5,043 nucleotides of DNA. Origin: JBMYXZ01 sp049608925. Its GTDB lineage: Bacteria; Pseudomonadota; Alphaproteobacteria; JAGOMX01. The notes beneath the pieces were generated by a model. It did not search any database. It saw only the letters and a list, made by a program, of their open reading frames with translations, and was not told the DNA's origin. The stretch spans positions 1 through 5,043 of the forward strand of contig JBMYXZ010000099.1 of the NCBI GenBank assembly GCA_049608925.1, read 5' to 3'. A program made the translations under genes and the position numbers. Each line of letters opens with the position of its first letter. Positions within the stretch are counted from its first letter, which is position 1. This document shows positions 1-5,043 of the stretch, one piece after another.

Positions 1-1372
1 CGCTGTTAATTGTAACTGTATTGGCAATACCATCTGCGGCACCCAGGAAAGCACCGGGTGTTTCTATGAGGTTTTGAAAGCCAAAATAATGTGAAAGTCC
101 AAGATTGCTGCCTGTCATCGTTTCCTGTGCTTCAGGCGCTGTTGACTCGCTGACCATGACAATGCCATGGTTTGCATTGGTGGCTGTAAGCTGGAATTCT
201 CCGTTTGCCGTAAAGGCCGCAGATGCATTTGTCATACCATTGATAGCTGTCCTAAGGCCGTCATGGTTGACGATCAAAGATAGATCAATGGTTAGAGTTT
301 CAATTATGGTGCCTTCTGATCCTGCTGTGTTGTCTATAACAGCAACCCGCACATTTCCTGTTCCAGTAAAAGCGGTAGCGCCCGCAAGGCCCGTGCGTGA
401 GCCTGTCATCGAGTTTGGTGGGGCAGAGGAAACACCCCTGTTTGAGACAGCATTTACTTGGTCACGGAAGACTTCTGTAAAGCGATCAAGGGCTTCCTGA
501 TACCCGACACATAAATCTTCCACGACCTTGCGGTTAGCCTGGATACTGCCACCAACCATGCTGGTGATATCCACGCCATTTACCATAATCGGGTTGGATG
601 TCATACCAGGGCTTAAGTTCGTCGTTTCATTAAAGGTGACGATTTCTGCCCTGGTTGTATCTAACAAGTTTGTTTTACCCGGAATCCTGATTGATACTGT
701 ATCGTCAGAATTTGTATATTTCCTGGCACCAATCAGTTCGGTAAGGGCTGAAATGTTTTTATCCCTTATATCCACCAGGTCCGCTGTGGGGTTGCCTGTA
801 CCATTGGCGAAGCTGATGGCGCTATTATTGCCTTCCAACAGCTTTAGAAGGTCATTCACGCGGCCAACGTCTTCGGCGATTTTATGCTCGAACCTGTTGC
901 GAAAATCCTTAATTTTCTTGGCGGTATCCTGAATAAAGTCCGCGACGCGCGCGGCTGACTTGACAAAGTTCTGCCTGGTCGTTGCATCTTCGGGCTTCAA
1001 AGTCATCTGCTGCAAAGCCTTCTTGAACTCGGTCAGCCTGACATTCAGGTTGTTGTTTTTCATGGGGTGGCCCAAATCAGTATCTAATTCCTGCAGGGCA
1101 TTAAACATATTTCCATAGTATCCGTCAGAGGCAAGACTTTCCCAATATATCTCGCGCTGGGCAGGATCTACCTTTGACACCACGTCTTCCAGGATAAGGC
1201 CAGCACTGTGTCCGTTGATGACGTTGTTGCGATAGACCAATTCCTTTTGCGTATAGCCATCAAGGTTAGACTTAGTGATGTTTTCACCAATAATCTTCAT
1301 TTCACTGCTGGCGCGGTGCAGTGCGCTGGTCGCGGTTTTAACGGCTGCTGAGGTGTCACCGACGAATGTCAT
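1..1372 (-). CDS. flgK: Flagellar hook-associated protein 1 FlgK (N-terminal 457 residues, cut by window edge)
   Basis: FlgK forms the first junction layer between hook and filament outside the cell. I translated the minus strand from ATG at 1372-1370 and found no stop through position 2, so the C-terminus lies beyond the window. Residues 10-43 match the N-terminal rod/hook-type helix, ending in NITKSNLDGYTQKE (residues 31-44), a variant of the usual N(x)nGYxRQ signature without the common proline. Residues 198-205 read DLVDIRDK, followed by a leucine-rich stretch, which fits the FlgK 'LLDxRD..L..L' segment. Residues 291-313 (YQEALDRF, then DQVNAVSNRG) fit the FlgK helix ending in the conserved VN-x-x-H/N-x-x-G region. 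The start is supported by AGGGAG about 9 bases upstream. The gene begins 12 bases after the flgN stop, so it is probably co-transcribed and served by that chaperone. FlgE or another hook-family protein is less likely because of the DLVDIRD segment. Confidence 0.9.
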   Translation of the reverse strand, partial: MTFVGDTSAAVKTATSALHRASSEMKIIGENITKSNLDGYTQKELVYRNNVINGHSAGLILEDVVSKVDPAQREIYWESLASDGYYGNMFNALQELDTDLGHPMKNNNLNVRLTEFKKALQQMTLKPEDATTRQNFVKSAARVADFIQDTAKKIKDFRNRFEHKIAEDVGRVNDLLKLLEGNNSAISFANGTGNPTADLVDIRDKNISALTELIGARKYTNSDDTVSIRIPGKTNLLDTTRAEIVTFNETTNLSPGMTSNPIMVNGVDITSMVGGSIQANRKVVEDLCVGYQEALDRFTEVFRDQVNAVSNRGVSSAPPNSMTGSRTGLAGATAFTGTGNVRVAVIDNTAGSEGTIIETLTIDLSLIVNHDGLRTAINGMTNASAAFTANGEFQLTATNANHGIVMVSESTAPEAQETMTGSNLGLSHYFGFQNLIETPGAFLGAADGIANTVTINS

Positions 1373-1384
1373 TTTGCCATCTCC

Positions 1385-1798
1385 CTACAAATACGTATTT
1401 ACTGTTACTGGCGTGACGCGCAGGTTGGTGCTTTCATGCATCTTACCAGTGGCTGTATATCCGGTGACAGGCTTTTGCTCCGGCACGGCTTTTTCCATGA
1501 TTTTCTCGATAAATCGTTTGGCCACATTCCGATGCAGGCGTATCACGCGCTCATTTTCTTCTGCTTTGTCTGTAAGCTTGCCAATTGCATCATACAACTT
1601 GTTGCGAACAGATAGAGGCATCTCTTGCAGGTGTGGAGATATTTTATCCAGCTGCAAGATATATCGATCTGAAAGCCTTTGCTTGCGAGCAGACAGCTCA
1701 GCCGCTTTTTCCATTTGGTGATTGTCCAACATGACAATCTCTTCTTCTAGGACAGCAGTAAGATCATGCACGAGTGTCAAGAAGTCTTGCAGCTTCAT
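1385..1798 (-). CDS. flgN: FlgN/FlbY-like flagellar protein, probable FlgK export chaperone
   Basis: This is a 137-residue, mostly helical, hydrophilic cytosolic protein with no signal peptide or membrane segment. Residues 1-100 carry a FlgN-like pattern: an N-terminal helix with repeated Leu (LQDFLTLVHDLTAVLEEE), a spaced 'K..L...Y.LQL' helix around residues 39-50, and a later charged helix (KAEENERVIRLHRNVAKRF). FlgN proteins bind FlgK and FlgL before type III export. Caulobacter FlbY, from the flgI-cheL-flbY cluster as I recall it, is the closest positional counterpart. The gene lies directly upstream of flgK, its expected client, which supports the role. The start at 1798 has a strong AGGAGG (1804-1809) five bases upstream, inside the tail of the preceding gene; the reading frames overlap by 35 bases. 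Family assignment rests on weak sequence similarity plus position, so it is less certain than for flgI or flgK. Confidence 0.72.
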   Translation of the reverse strand: MKLQDFLTLVHDLTAVLEEEIVMLDNHQMEKAAELSARKQRLSDRYILQLDKISPHLQEMPLSVRNKLYDAIGKLTDKAEENERVIRLHRNVAKRFIEKIMEKAVPEQKPVTGYTATGKMHESTNLRVTPVTVNTYL

Positions 1799-2123
1799 CT
1801 TTGCCTCCTGTTATTTGTTTGCCGTACCCTTCAACCAATTCGCTTTTGATCGAGTCTTTAATGCAATCCATAAAGCCGGTCTTTCCCATTTCTTCGCCAA
1901 TAGCTTTGGTCAAAAAGTGACGGAAAAGTTTTTCTCCGTGACCACCACCGCCGATGCCATCGGTTTTCAGGCCATCCATCATGGGGGCCAGCATCGAGCC
2001 AATAAACAACCCGGCAAACTTTTGGGCTGCATCATCCGCATCCTTTTGAATGCCTTTTGGAATATCAGCTTTGGCTGAATATAGAGCCATTGGCGCGATT
2101 GAATCTGATACGATCGTGTTCAT
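1764..2123 (-). CDS. flgJ: FlgJ-type rod-binding protein (CheL-like, no muramidase domain)
   Basis: This 119-residue protein matches the N-terminal rod-binding domain of FlgJ. Residues 29-52 (ADDAAQKFAGLFIGSMLAPM, then MDGL) correspond to the family's 'A..FE.lfl..ML..m' helix. A Gly-rich linker (58-63) follows, then residues 64-84 (EKLFRHFLTKAIGEEMGKTG) match the '...yr..l...la..ia..GG' helix. The enterobacterial C-terminal peptidoglycan hydrolase domain is absent; this is usual in alphaproteobacteria, where the short protein is often called CheL or FlgJ and a separate lytic transglycosylase opens the wall. The role is assisting rod assembly in the periplasm. No signal peptide is seen, consistent with export by the flagellar apparatus. 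The start codon overlaps the flgI stop (TAATG, one shared base), with GAGG seven bases before that junction, so translation is probably coupled to flgI. The 3' end overlaps the next gene by 35 bases. Confidence 0.87.
   Translation of the reverse strand: MNTIVSDSIAPMALYSAKADIPKGIQKDADDAAQKFAGLFIGSMLAPMMDGLKTDGIGGGGHGEKLFRHFLTKAIGEEMGKTGFMDCIKDSIKSELVEGYGKQITGGKDEAARLLDTRA
1804..1809 (-). promoter_or_regulatory. Strong Shine-Dalgarno of the flgN-like gene, inside flgJ
   Basis: The minus strand reads AGGAGG, five bases before ATG at 1798-1796. It lies within the last codons of the rod-binding protein gene, so ribosomes terminating at 1764 have already passed this start. It fixes the flgN start at 1798 and shows that the overlap between the two genes is real. 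Confidence 0.8.
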
Positions 2124-3280
2124 TACAGCACCTCGATTTCTGCTTGCAGAGCCCCTGCTGCTTTAATGGCGCGCAGGATAGTTATCATATCACCAGGCCC
2201 AACACCCATCGCATTCAGGGCATTGACCAGTTCTTGCAGGCTGACAGAAGATGGCAGCACCATCAGTTTGTTATCAGCGTTGTCATCAATCAGGACATCT
2301 GTACGATCGACGACTTTTGTATCACCAGTATTAGAAAACGGATTAGGCTGAGATACTTGTGGCATCTCGGTAATCCGAATCGTCAAGTTCCCATGGCTGA
2401 TCGCAACTGGGCTGATGCGGACGCTTTCGCCCATCACGATTACGCCATTTTGCGCATCAATCAGCACACGGGCAATTTGATCAGGGCTGACGCGTAGTTG
2501 TTCGATCTGAGACATATAGTCCATCAGCTTGTTATGAAAGCGGGCAGGTATCGCCAAATTAATGGTTGATGGATCCAGCGGTACTGCCGCTTCTTCCTTA
2601 GAGTAGGCATTAATTGCATCGCTGATGCGTTTGGCTGTTGTAAAGTCAGGATTGCGTAGAGCAAGACGCAGCATTTTTTGCCCACTTAGTTCGTAACCGA
2701 TTTCGCGCTCGATGATTGCTCCGTTGGCGATGCGGCCGCTAGTTGGTACGCCCTTGGTAACAGACGTGCCCTTGCCAGCTTCGGCAAAGCCGCCGGTTGC
2801 AACGGGGCCTTGGGCGACGGCATATACTTCACCATCTGCACCCATCATCGGCGTGACCAACAAGGTGCCGCCACGTAGATCTTTTGCCGATCCGATTGAA
2901 GATACGCTGACATCAATGCGTGACCCCTGTCGAGAAAATGGGGGCAGGTCTGCGGTTACCATTACGGCGGCGACGTTATTGCTGTTGACGTTTTTATCAC
3001 GGATATTAACGCCTAAGCGCTCTAACATGCCGATTAAACTTTCTTGGGTGAAAGGCGACGTGGTAAGTGTGTCACCTGTTTTATTCAGACCTACAACCAA
3101 GCCGTAACCAATAAGCTGGTTATCGCGAACGCCTTCGAATTGAACAATGTCCTTAATGCGCACACCCATACGAGAAGATGGTTGCGCCAGCAGGGTAGAA
3201 GATGACATACAAATCATCAACCCCAGGGCAATCGCTTTTTTTATCTCTCTTAGGCGCGGTAGTATCATTTTTTTACGCAT
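2123..3280 (-). CDS. flgI: Flagellar P-ring protein FlgI precursor
   Basis: FlgI builds the periplasmic P-ring around the flagellar rod at the peptidoglycan layer. From ATG at 3280 the protein has 385 residues, near the usual family length. Residues 1-32 form a Sec signal peptide: basic n-region (RKK...RLREIKK), hydrophobic core (AIALGLMICM), probable cleavage after LLA at residue 32. The mature part shows the family's near-invariant blocks: R-IKDI at about 41-45, QLIGYGLVVGLNKTGD, the PFSRQGSRIDVSVSSIGSAK segment, the LRGGTLLVTP stretch and the C-terminal GALQAEIEVL. An in-frame upstream ATG at 3316 is rejected because it lies inside the sigma-54 promoter element and would give an atypical signal peptide, whereas the 3280 ATG has AAGG eight bases upstream. 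It is the first gene of the minus-strand operon and divergent from fliX, as in Caulobacter. Confidence 0.97.
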   Translation of the reverse strand: MRKKMILPRLREIKKAIALGLMICMSSSTLLAQPSSRMGVRIKDIVQFEGVRDNQLIGYGLVVGLNKTGDTLTTSPFTQESLIGMLERLGVNIRDKNVNSNNVAAVMVTADLPPFSRQGSRIDVSVSSIGSAKDLRGGTLLVTPMMGADGEVYAVAQGPVATGGFAEAGKGTSVTKGVPTSGRIANGAIIEREIGYELSGQKMLRLALRNPDFTTAKRISDAINAYSKEEAAVPLDPSTINLAIPARFHNKLMDYMSQIEQLRVSPDQIARVLIDAQNGVIVMGESVRISPVAISHGNLTIRITEMPQVSQPNPFSNTGDTKVVDRTDVLIDDNADNKLMVLPSSVSLQELVNALNAMGVGPGDMITILRAIKAAGALQAEIEVL

Positions 3281-3288
3281 TTTTATTT

Positions 3289-3292
3289 CCTT
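3289..3292 (-). promoter_or_regulatory. Shine-Dalgarno core that sets the flgI start
   Basis: The minus strand reads GAAGGAAAT, with the AAGG core eight bases before ATG at 3280-3278. No comparable site precedes the in-frame ATG at 3316. Together with the sigma-54 element it selects 3280 as the start and implies a short leader of roughly 14 bases. Confidence 0.7.
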
Positions 3293-3304
3293 CACCCAGA
3301 TACT

Positions 3305-3321
3305 TGCGAGAATCATGCCAA
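3305..3321 (-). promoter_or_regulatory. Sigma-54 (-24/-12) promoter of the flgI operon
   Basis: The minus strand reads TTGGCATGATTCTCGCA from 3321 to 3305. This fits the sigma-54 consensus TGGCAC-N5-TTGC with GG at 3319-3318 and GC at 3307-3306 separated by the required ten bases; mismatches are T for C in GGCAC and C for T in TTGC. Transcription would start near 3294, just ahead of the flgI ribosome binding site. Sigma-54 control of late basal-body, hook and hook-associated genes is established in Caulobacter, where FlbD and FliX act on it. I could not identify an enhancer (ftr) site for the activator. Confidence 0.72.
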
Positions 3322-3353
3322 GTTAGATTTTTGAGGTGAAAAAATATGCATTA

Positions 3354-3382
3354 TTGTTCTGGGACGCGAGATAAGCTAGTAT
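3354..3382 (+). promoter_or_regulatory. Possible sigma-70-type promoter of fliX
   Basis: TTGTTC (3354-3359) and TAGTAT (3377-3382) are separated by 17 bases and precede the fliX start by about 28 bases. Each is a partial match (4 of 6 for both boxes). Caulobacter fliX is an early-class gene under CtrA, but I found no convincing TTAA-N7-TTAA CtrA box here. An overlapping TATAAA (3382-3387) is an alternative -10. This is a weak call. Confidence 0.28.
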
Positions 3383-3410
3383 ATAAAATCAGCAAGGGAG
3401 CACCATCTGC

Positions 3411-3809
3411 ATGGTAAAAATAGAGTCAACAAGACCAGGAAGTACATCATCAATCAAAAAGGCGAAGGGTAAGGCGTCCACGTCTTCTTTTTCAGCATCA
3501 GTTGGTGGGGCCAGTTCTGCAGACGCGCCTTCTATGACGTCTCCGGTTAGTGCGACACAAGCCATGGTTATGTTGCAAGAAGTCGATGCGATTACGCTGG
3601 CCAGCGAACGCGGTAAGAAGCTGCTGAACTATCTGCAAGCATTGCAATTACAGCTGTTTGATGATGAAGTGAACTCGAAGACTTTGCATGATCTGGCCCT
3701 AATGGCGCGGGATAAAATCGATGACTGTCAAGATCCCGCTCTGCAGGACATTCTCGAGCGCATTGAACAGCGGGTGTGTGTGGAACTAGCAAAACGCCAG
3801 ATGATATAA
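3411..3809 (+). CDS. fliX: Flagellar assembly regulator FliX
   Basis: FliX is a small membrane-associated regulator that, in Caulobacter, couples early basal-body assembly to the sigma-54 activator FlbD. This copy has 132 residues, close to the roughly 140 of the Caulobacter protein. Residues 1-45 are a Ser/Ala/Gly/Lys-rich, probably disordered lead. The conserved part follows: PVSATQAMVMLQEVDAI (about 45-61), the RGKKLLNYLQALQLQLFDDE helix (about 67-86), then DPALQDILERIEQRVCVELAKRQ at the C-terminus, which matches the family's 'DP.L...L..IE.RA.VELAK' ending. AAGGGAG (3394-3400) sits ten bases before the ATG. The gene is divergent from flgI, as in Caulobacter. A hairpin begins immediately after the stop, and the final ~70 bases of the gene are duplicated near the right edge of the window. 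Confidence 0.92.
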   Translation: MVKIESTRPGSTSSIKKAKGKASTSSFSASVGGASSADAPSMTSPVSATQAMVMLQEVDAITLASERGKKLLNYLQALQLQLFDDEVNSKTLHDLALMARDKIDDCQDPALQDILERIEQRVCVELAKRQMI

Positions 3810-3850
3810 GGGCCCTGCGAAAATATCGCAAGGCCCAGATGAGTGGTTTC
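3741..3850 (+). repeat. Direct repeat, copy A: fliX 3' end plus hairpin
   Basis: This stretch recurs at 4932-5043 in the same orientation. By eye, the two copies differ at about six positions (including 3748, 3749, 3791, 3806 and 3816) and by a 2-base indel in the hairpin loop over some 110 bases. Copy A is continuous with intact fliX and covers its last 23 codons (including the stop), the stop-adjacent hairpin and 14 bases beyond. Identity holds to the last base of the window, so the full repeat may be longer. The two copies start 1191 bases apart and bracket the exported-protein gene. Confidence 0.95.
3810..3836 (+). terminator. Hairpin directly after fliX, possible (bidirectional) terminator
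   Basis: GGGCC (3810-3814) pairs with GGCCC (3832-3836), and TGCGA (3816-3820) pairs with TCGCA (3826-3830), with one C/A mismatch between the two stem halves and a five-base loop. It begins at the base after the fliX stop. No T-run follows immediately; short T tracts appear only at 3847-3849 and 3852-3855. It is therefore not a textbook intrinsic terminator and may act as a 3'-end stabiliser instead. Its location between convergent genes fits a terminating role. Confidence 0.5.
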
Positions 3851-3923
3851 GTTTTGTAGATTACTGTTTGATATTGCAATTATCCTTATCTGGGTGTGCT
3901 TTAAGGTACTATTTTACAGATTC

Positions 3924-4868
3924 TTAGTCATAGCTTTTTGACTCTTCTATCCGTACTATATCCATTGCCATCGCCACCAAGAAGTCCAGATTTCGCTCAA
4001 GGCCTTCATTTGCTTTGTAAGACTTTCCATAGAAAGTATTGGCCAGTGAAAGGGTGGGTTTTAAGGTCACAGTTGCAACGTTAGGCTCACCTGCGAAGAT
4101 TTTATTTTTATTTTCTTCGCCGTATTTTCCATTCGCGGCAAATATAACATACTCCATTTCTTCTTTAGCTTGTTTGAAAGATTTCATAGCTGAAGGTAAG
4201 TTTGTACCGTTTGATTCAATGACGGTTAGAGCTGAGCTTGCTTGGAGTACTTGAGGAGCTGCCCACAAATATAATTCCCTGCTATTTTTTGGGAGCTCTA
4301 GGGGTAGGCCACTTAGATTAATTCCAATGGATTTGATTAGACTAACCAGTTCGTTGTGGTCCGAAATTTTTGTTGGAACAGTCTCATTAACCAGAAAAGC
4401 AGTGATGGAATTGTTTTGACGAATAAGATTCTCAACCCATTTAAGAGCCAGTAAAACGTTTAATCCATTCATAGGAGGAAGTTGAACGATAACCCGAGGA
4501 GACTTTTTAAGAGCCTCAATATCGTATGGTGTCTCGTAGCATAGGCTAACGTTGCCAGGATTTATCCTCAGATTTATAAGTTGAATATTGATTTCGTTGA
4601 TATCACGCCTACTTTCCCTAAGCCCAGCGGCCAAAGACCTGACGGCATTTTGATGGTCTTTCCAGGTGTGTTTAAACGTTCCCTTTACTCGCTTAACGAA
4701 ATCGGATGGGCGTGATATGTCTTGTTCTTTATATTGATCCCCCTCAATAATTTTGAACAACTGGCTTACGAATTCAATTTCAGCTTGTGGGACAGTTTGA
4801 TCTGTGGCGAACAATGTTTGCGACACAAACGTGAATGTCAAAACTAATAGTAATGATTGTATTTTCAT
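3924..4868 (-). CDS. Exported protein of unknown function, AT-rich, between fliX repeats
   Basis: I do not recognise this family. From ATG at 4868 the protein has 314 residues. Residues 1-21 look like a Sec signal peptide (MKIQ, then SLLLVLTFTFV, cleavage likely after TLFA), so the mature protein of about 290 residues is probably periplasmic or secreted. No further membrane segment is obvious. The mature chain mixes charged helices (around residues 55-95, with KHTWKDHQN and LRESRRDINEI) with a central hydrophobic strand-like motif (SPRVIVQLPPMNGLNVLLALKWVENLI); there is one cysteine, in NVSLCYETP. The frame extends upstream to a TTG at 4901, but that would bury the signal peptide, so 4868 is preferred; only a weak GGAAA precedes it. 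Five sampled 60-base lines average about 39% GC, against about 50% in the flagellar genes. It converges on fliX and is flanked by direct repeats, suggesting acquisition. No link to motility can be shown. Confidence 0.8.
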   Translation of the reverse strand: MKIQSLLLVLTFTFVSQTLFATDQTVPQAEIEFVSQLFKIIEGDQYKEQDISRPSDFVKRVKGTFKHTWKDHQNAVRSLAAGLRESRRDINEINIQLINLRINPGNVSLCYETPYDIEALKKSPRVIVQLPPMNGLNVLLALKWVENLIRQNNSITAFLVNETVPTKISDHNELVSLIKSIGINLSGLPLELPKNSRELYLWAAPQVLQASSALTVIESNGTNLPSAMKSFKQAKEEMEYVIFAANGKYGEENKNKIFAGEPNVATVTLKPTLSLANTFYGKSYKANEGLERNLDFLVAMAMDIVRIEESKSYD

Positions 4869-4901
4869 GGGATTTCCGATTTTTTTTGTTATTCTTTTCA
4901 A

Positions 4902-4928
4902 CTAATATGAATGCTTGAGTGTTGTCAA
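4902..4928 (-). promoter_or_regulatory. Possible promoter of the exported-protein gene
   Basis: The minus strand reads TTGACA at 4928-4923, a perfect -35 consensus, followed after 15 bases by TATTAG at 4907-4902 (4 of 6). The spacer is shorter than the ideal 17, so strength is uncertain. The start codon lies about 34 bases further on. The -35 box is the complement of TGTCAA, two codons (Cys-Gln) also present in intact fliX at 3726-3731. Confidence 0.38.
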
Positions 4929-5000
4929 CCCCTGCAGGGTATTCTCGAGCGCATTGAACAGCGGGTGTGTGTGGAACTAGCGAAACGCCAGATGATGTAA
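4923..5000 (+). pseudogene. Orphan 3' fragment of fliX
   Basis: In the fliX frame this fragment reads CQPLQGILERIEQRVCVELA followed by KRQMM and a stop at 4998-5000. Compared with intact fliX it keeps the C-terminal block, has Asp to Gly and final Ile to Met changes, one silent change (GCA to GCG), and appears to lack two codons (GAT and GCT) on either side of CCC. The frame is closed upstream by TGA at 4908-4910, with only an ATG at 4911 between, so no functional FliX can be made. Homology upstream of 4932 rests on a short match (TGTCAA and CCC) and is less certain than the rest. It could instead be the displaced end of an older fliX allele. Confidence 0.75.
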
Positions 5001-5043
5001 GGGCCCCGCGAATATATATCGCAAGGCCCAGATGAGTGGTTTC
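4932..5043 (+). repeat. Direct repeat, copy B (reaches the window edge)
   Basis: This is the second copy of 3741-3850, in the same orientation, with about six substitutions and two extra bases in the AT-rich loop. Its match to copy A is unbroken to the last base shown, so the true right end is not visible. Because the copies differ, it is not a simple duplication of identical reads. It marks the right border of the segment holding the exported-protein gene. Confidence 0.95.
5001..5029 (+). terminator. Second copy of the fliX-terminal hairpin
   Basis: GGGCC (5001-5005) pairs with GGCCC (5025-5029) and GCGA (5008-5011) with TCGC (5019-5022), around an AT-repeat loop of seven bases. A T-to-C change at 5007 loses one inner pair compared with copy A, but the overall fold is kept although the fliX fragment before it is dead. 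As in copy A, no T-run follows directly, so its role as a terminator is uncertain. Confidence 0.42.

Noticed and set aside
105..932. Two long plus-strand open frames (105-500 and 528-932)
   Set aside because: They lie antisense to flgK, whose frame is open throughout and carries FlgK motifs; they resemble no family and lack good ribosome sites.
1275..2497. Plus-strand frames at 1275-1721, 1722-2078 and 2057-2497
   Set aside because: They are antisense to flgK, the flgN-like gene, flgJ and flgI, with no recognisable products.
3592..3879. Minus-strand frame opposite fliX
   Set aside because: It overlaps the conserved part of fliX and the hairpin, and has no family features.
3837..3923. Terminator for the exported-protein gene
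   Set aside because: Only a 5-base inverted repeat (CCTTA/TAAGG, near 3884-3906) with a long loop and no T-run was found.
4869..4901. TTG start at 4901 for the exported-protein gene
   Set aside because: It would put 11 extra residues before a well-formed signal peptide; ATG at 4868 is the better start.
3851..4931. Insertion sequence or transposon
   Set aside because: The ends of the segment show no inverted repeats, and the only gene inside encodes no transposase or recombinase motifs.
4911..5000. Functional small protein from ATG 4911
   Set aside because: It is the fliX C-terminal remnant preceded by a stop, with no ribosome site seen; a pseudogene reading is simpler.
1..5043. tRNA, rRNA, CRISPR array or riboswitch
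   Set aside because: No cloverleaf-like segments, no regularly spaced short repeats and no leader long enough for a riboswitch were seen on either strand.

Overview
The window comes from the flagellar locus of an alphaproteobacterium. The main evidence is FliX, a flagellar assembly regulator known from Caulobacter and its relatives, divergent from a flgI gene that is followed by a short FlgJ/CheL-type rod protein and a FlgN/FlbY-like gene. I recall the same flgI-cheL-flbY order, divergent from fliX, in Caulobacter crescentus. Sampled lines give about 50% GC for the flagellar genes. I cannot name a genus.

Layout. Positions 1-3280 hold a tight minus-strand operon read right to left: flgI (P-ring), a FlgJ-type rod-binding protein, a FlgN/FlbY-like chaperone candidate, and flgK (hook-filament junction), which runs off the left edge after 457 codons. 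All junctions overlap or are only a few bases apart. Positions 3281-3410 form a divergent control region. On the minus strand it carries a good sigma-54 -24/-12 element that fixes the flgI start. Positions 3411-3809 hold fliX on the plus strand, followed directly by a hairpin at 3810-3836. Positions 3837-3923 are short intergenic sequence with nothing convincing. Positions 3924-4868 hold a minus-strand gene for an exported protein I do not recognise, clearly AT-richer (about 39% GC in five sampled lines). From about 4923 to the right edge lies a second, diverged copy of the last ~70 bases of fliX plus its hairpin and following sequence.

How it fits together. FliX (with the sigma-54 activator FlbD in Caulobacter) links early basal-body assembly to sigma-54 transcription of later flagellar genes. 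The operon opposite it has a sigma-54-type promoter and encodes the P-ring, a rod protein, a junction protein and that protein's probable chaperone. The exported-protein gene does not look flagellar. It sits between two direct copies of the fliX 3' end, about 1.19 kb apart, which suggests an insertion or an exchange targeted at the fliX terminus. No integrase, transposase or terminal inverted repeat is visible. This bracketed orphan gene is the most interesting feature of the window.
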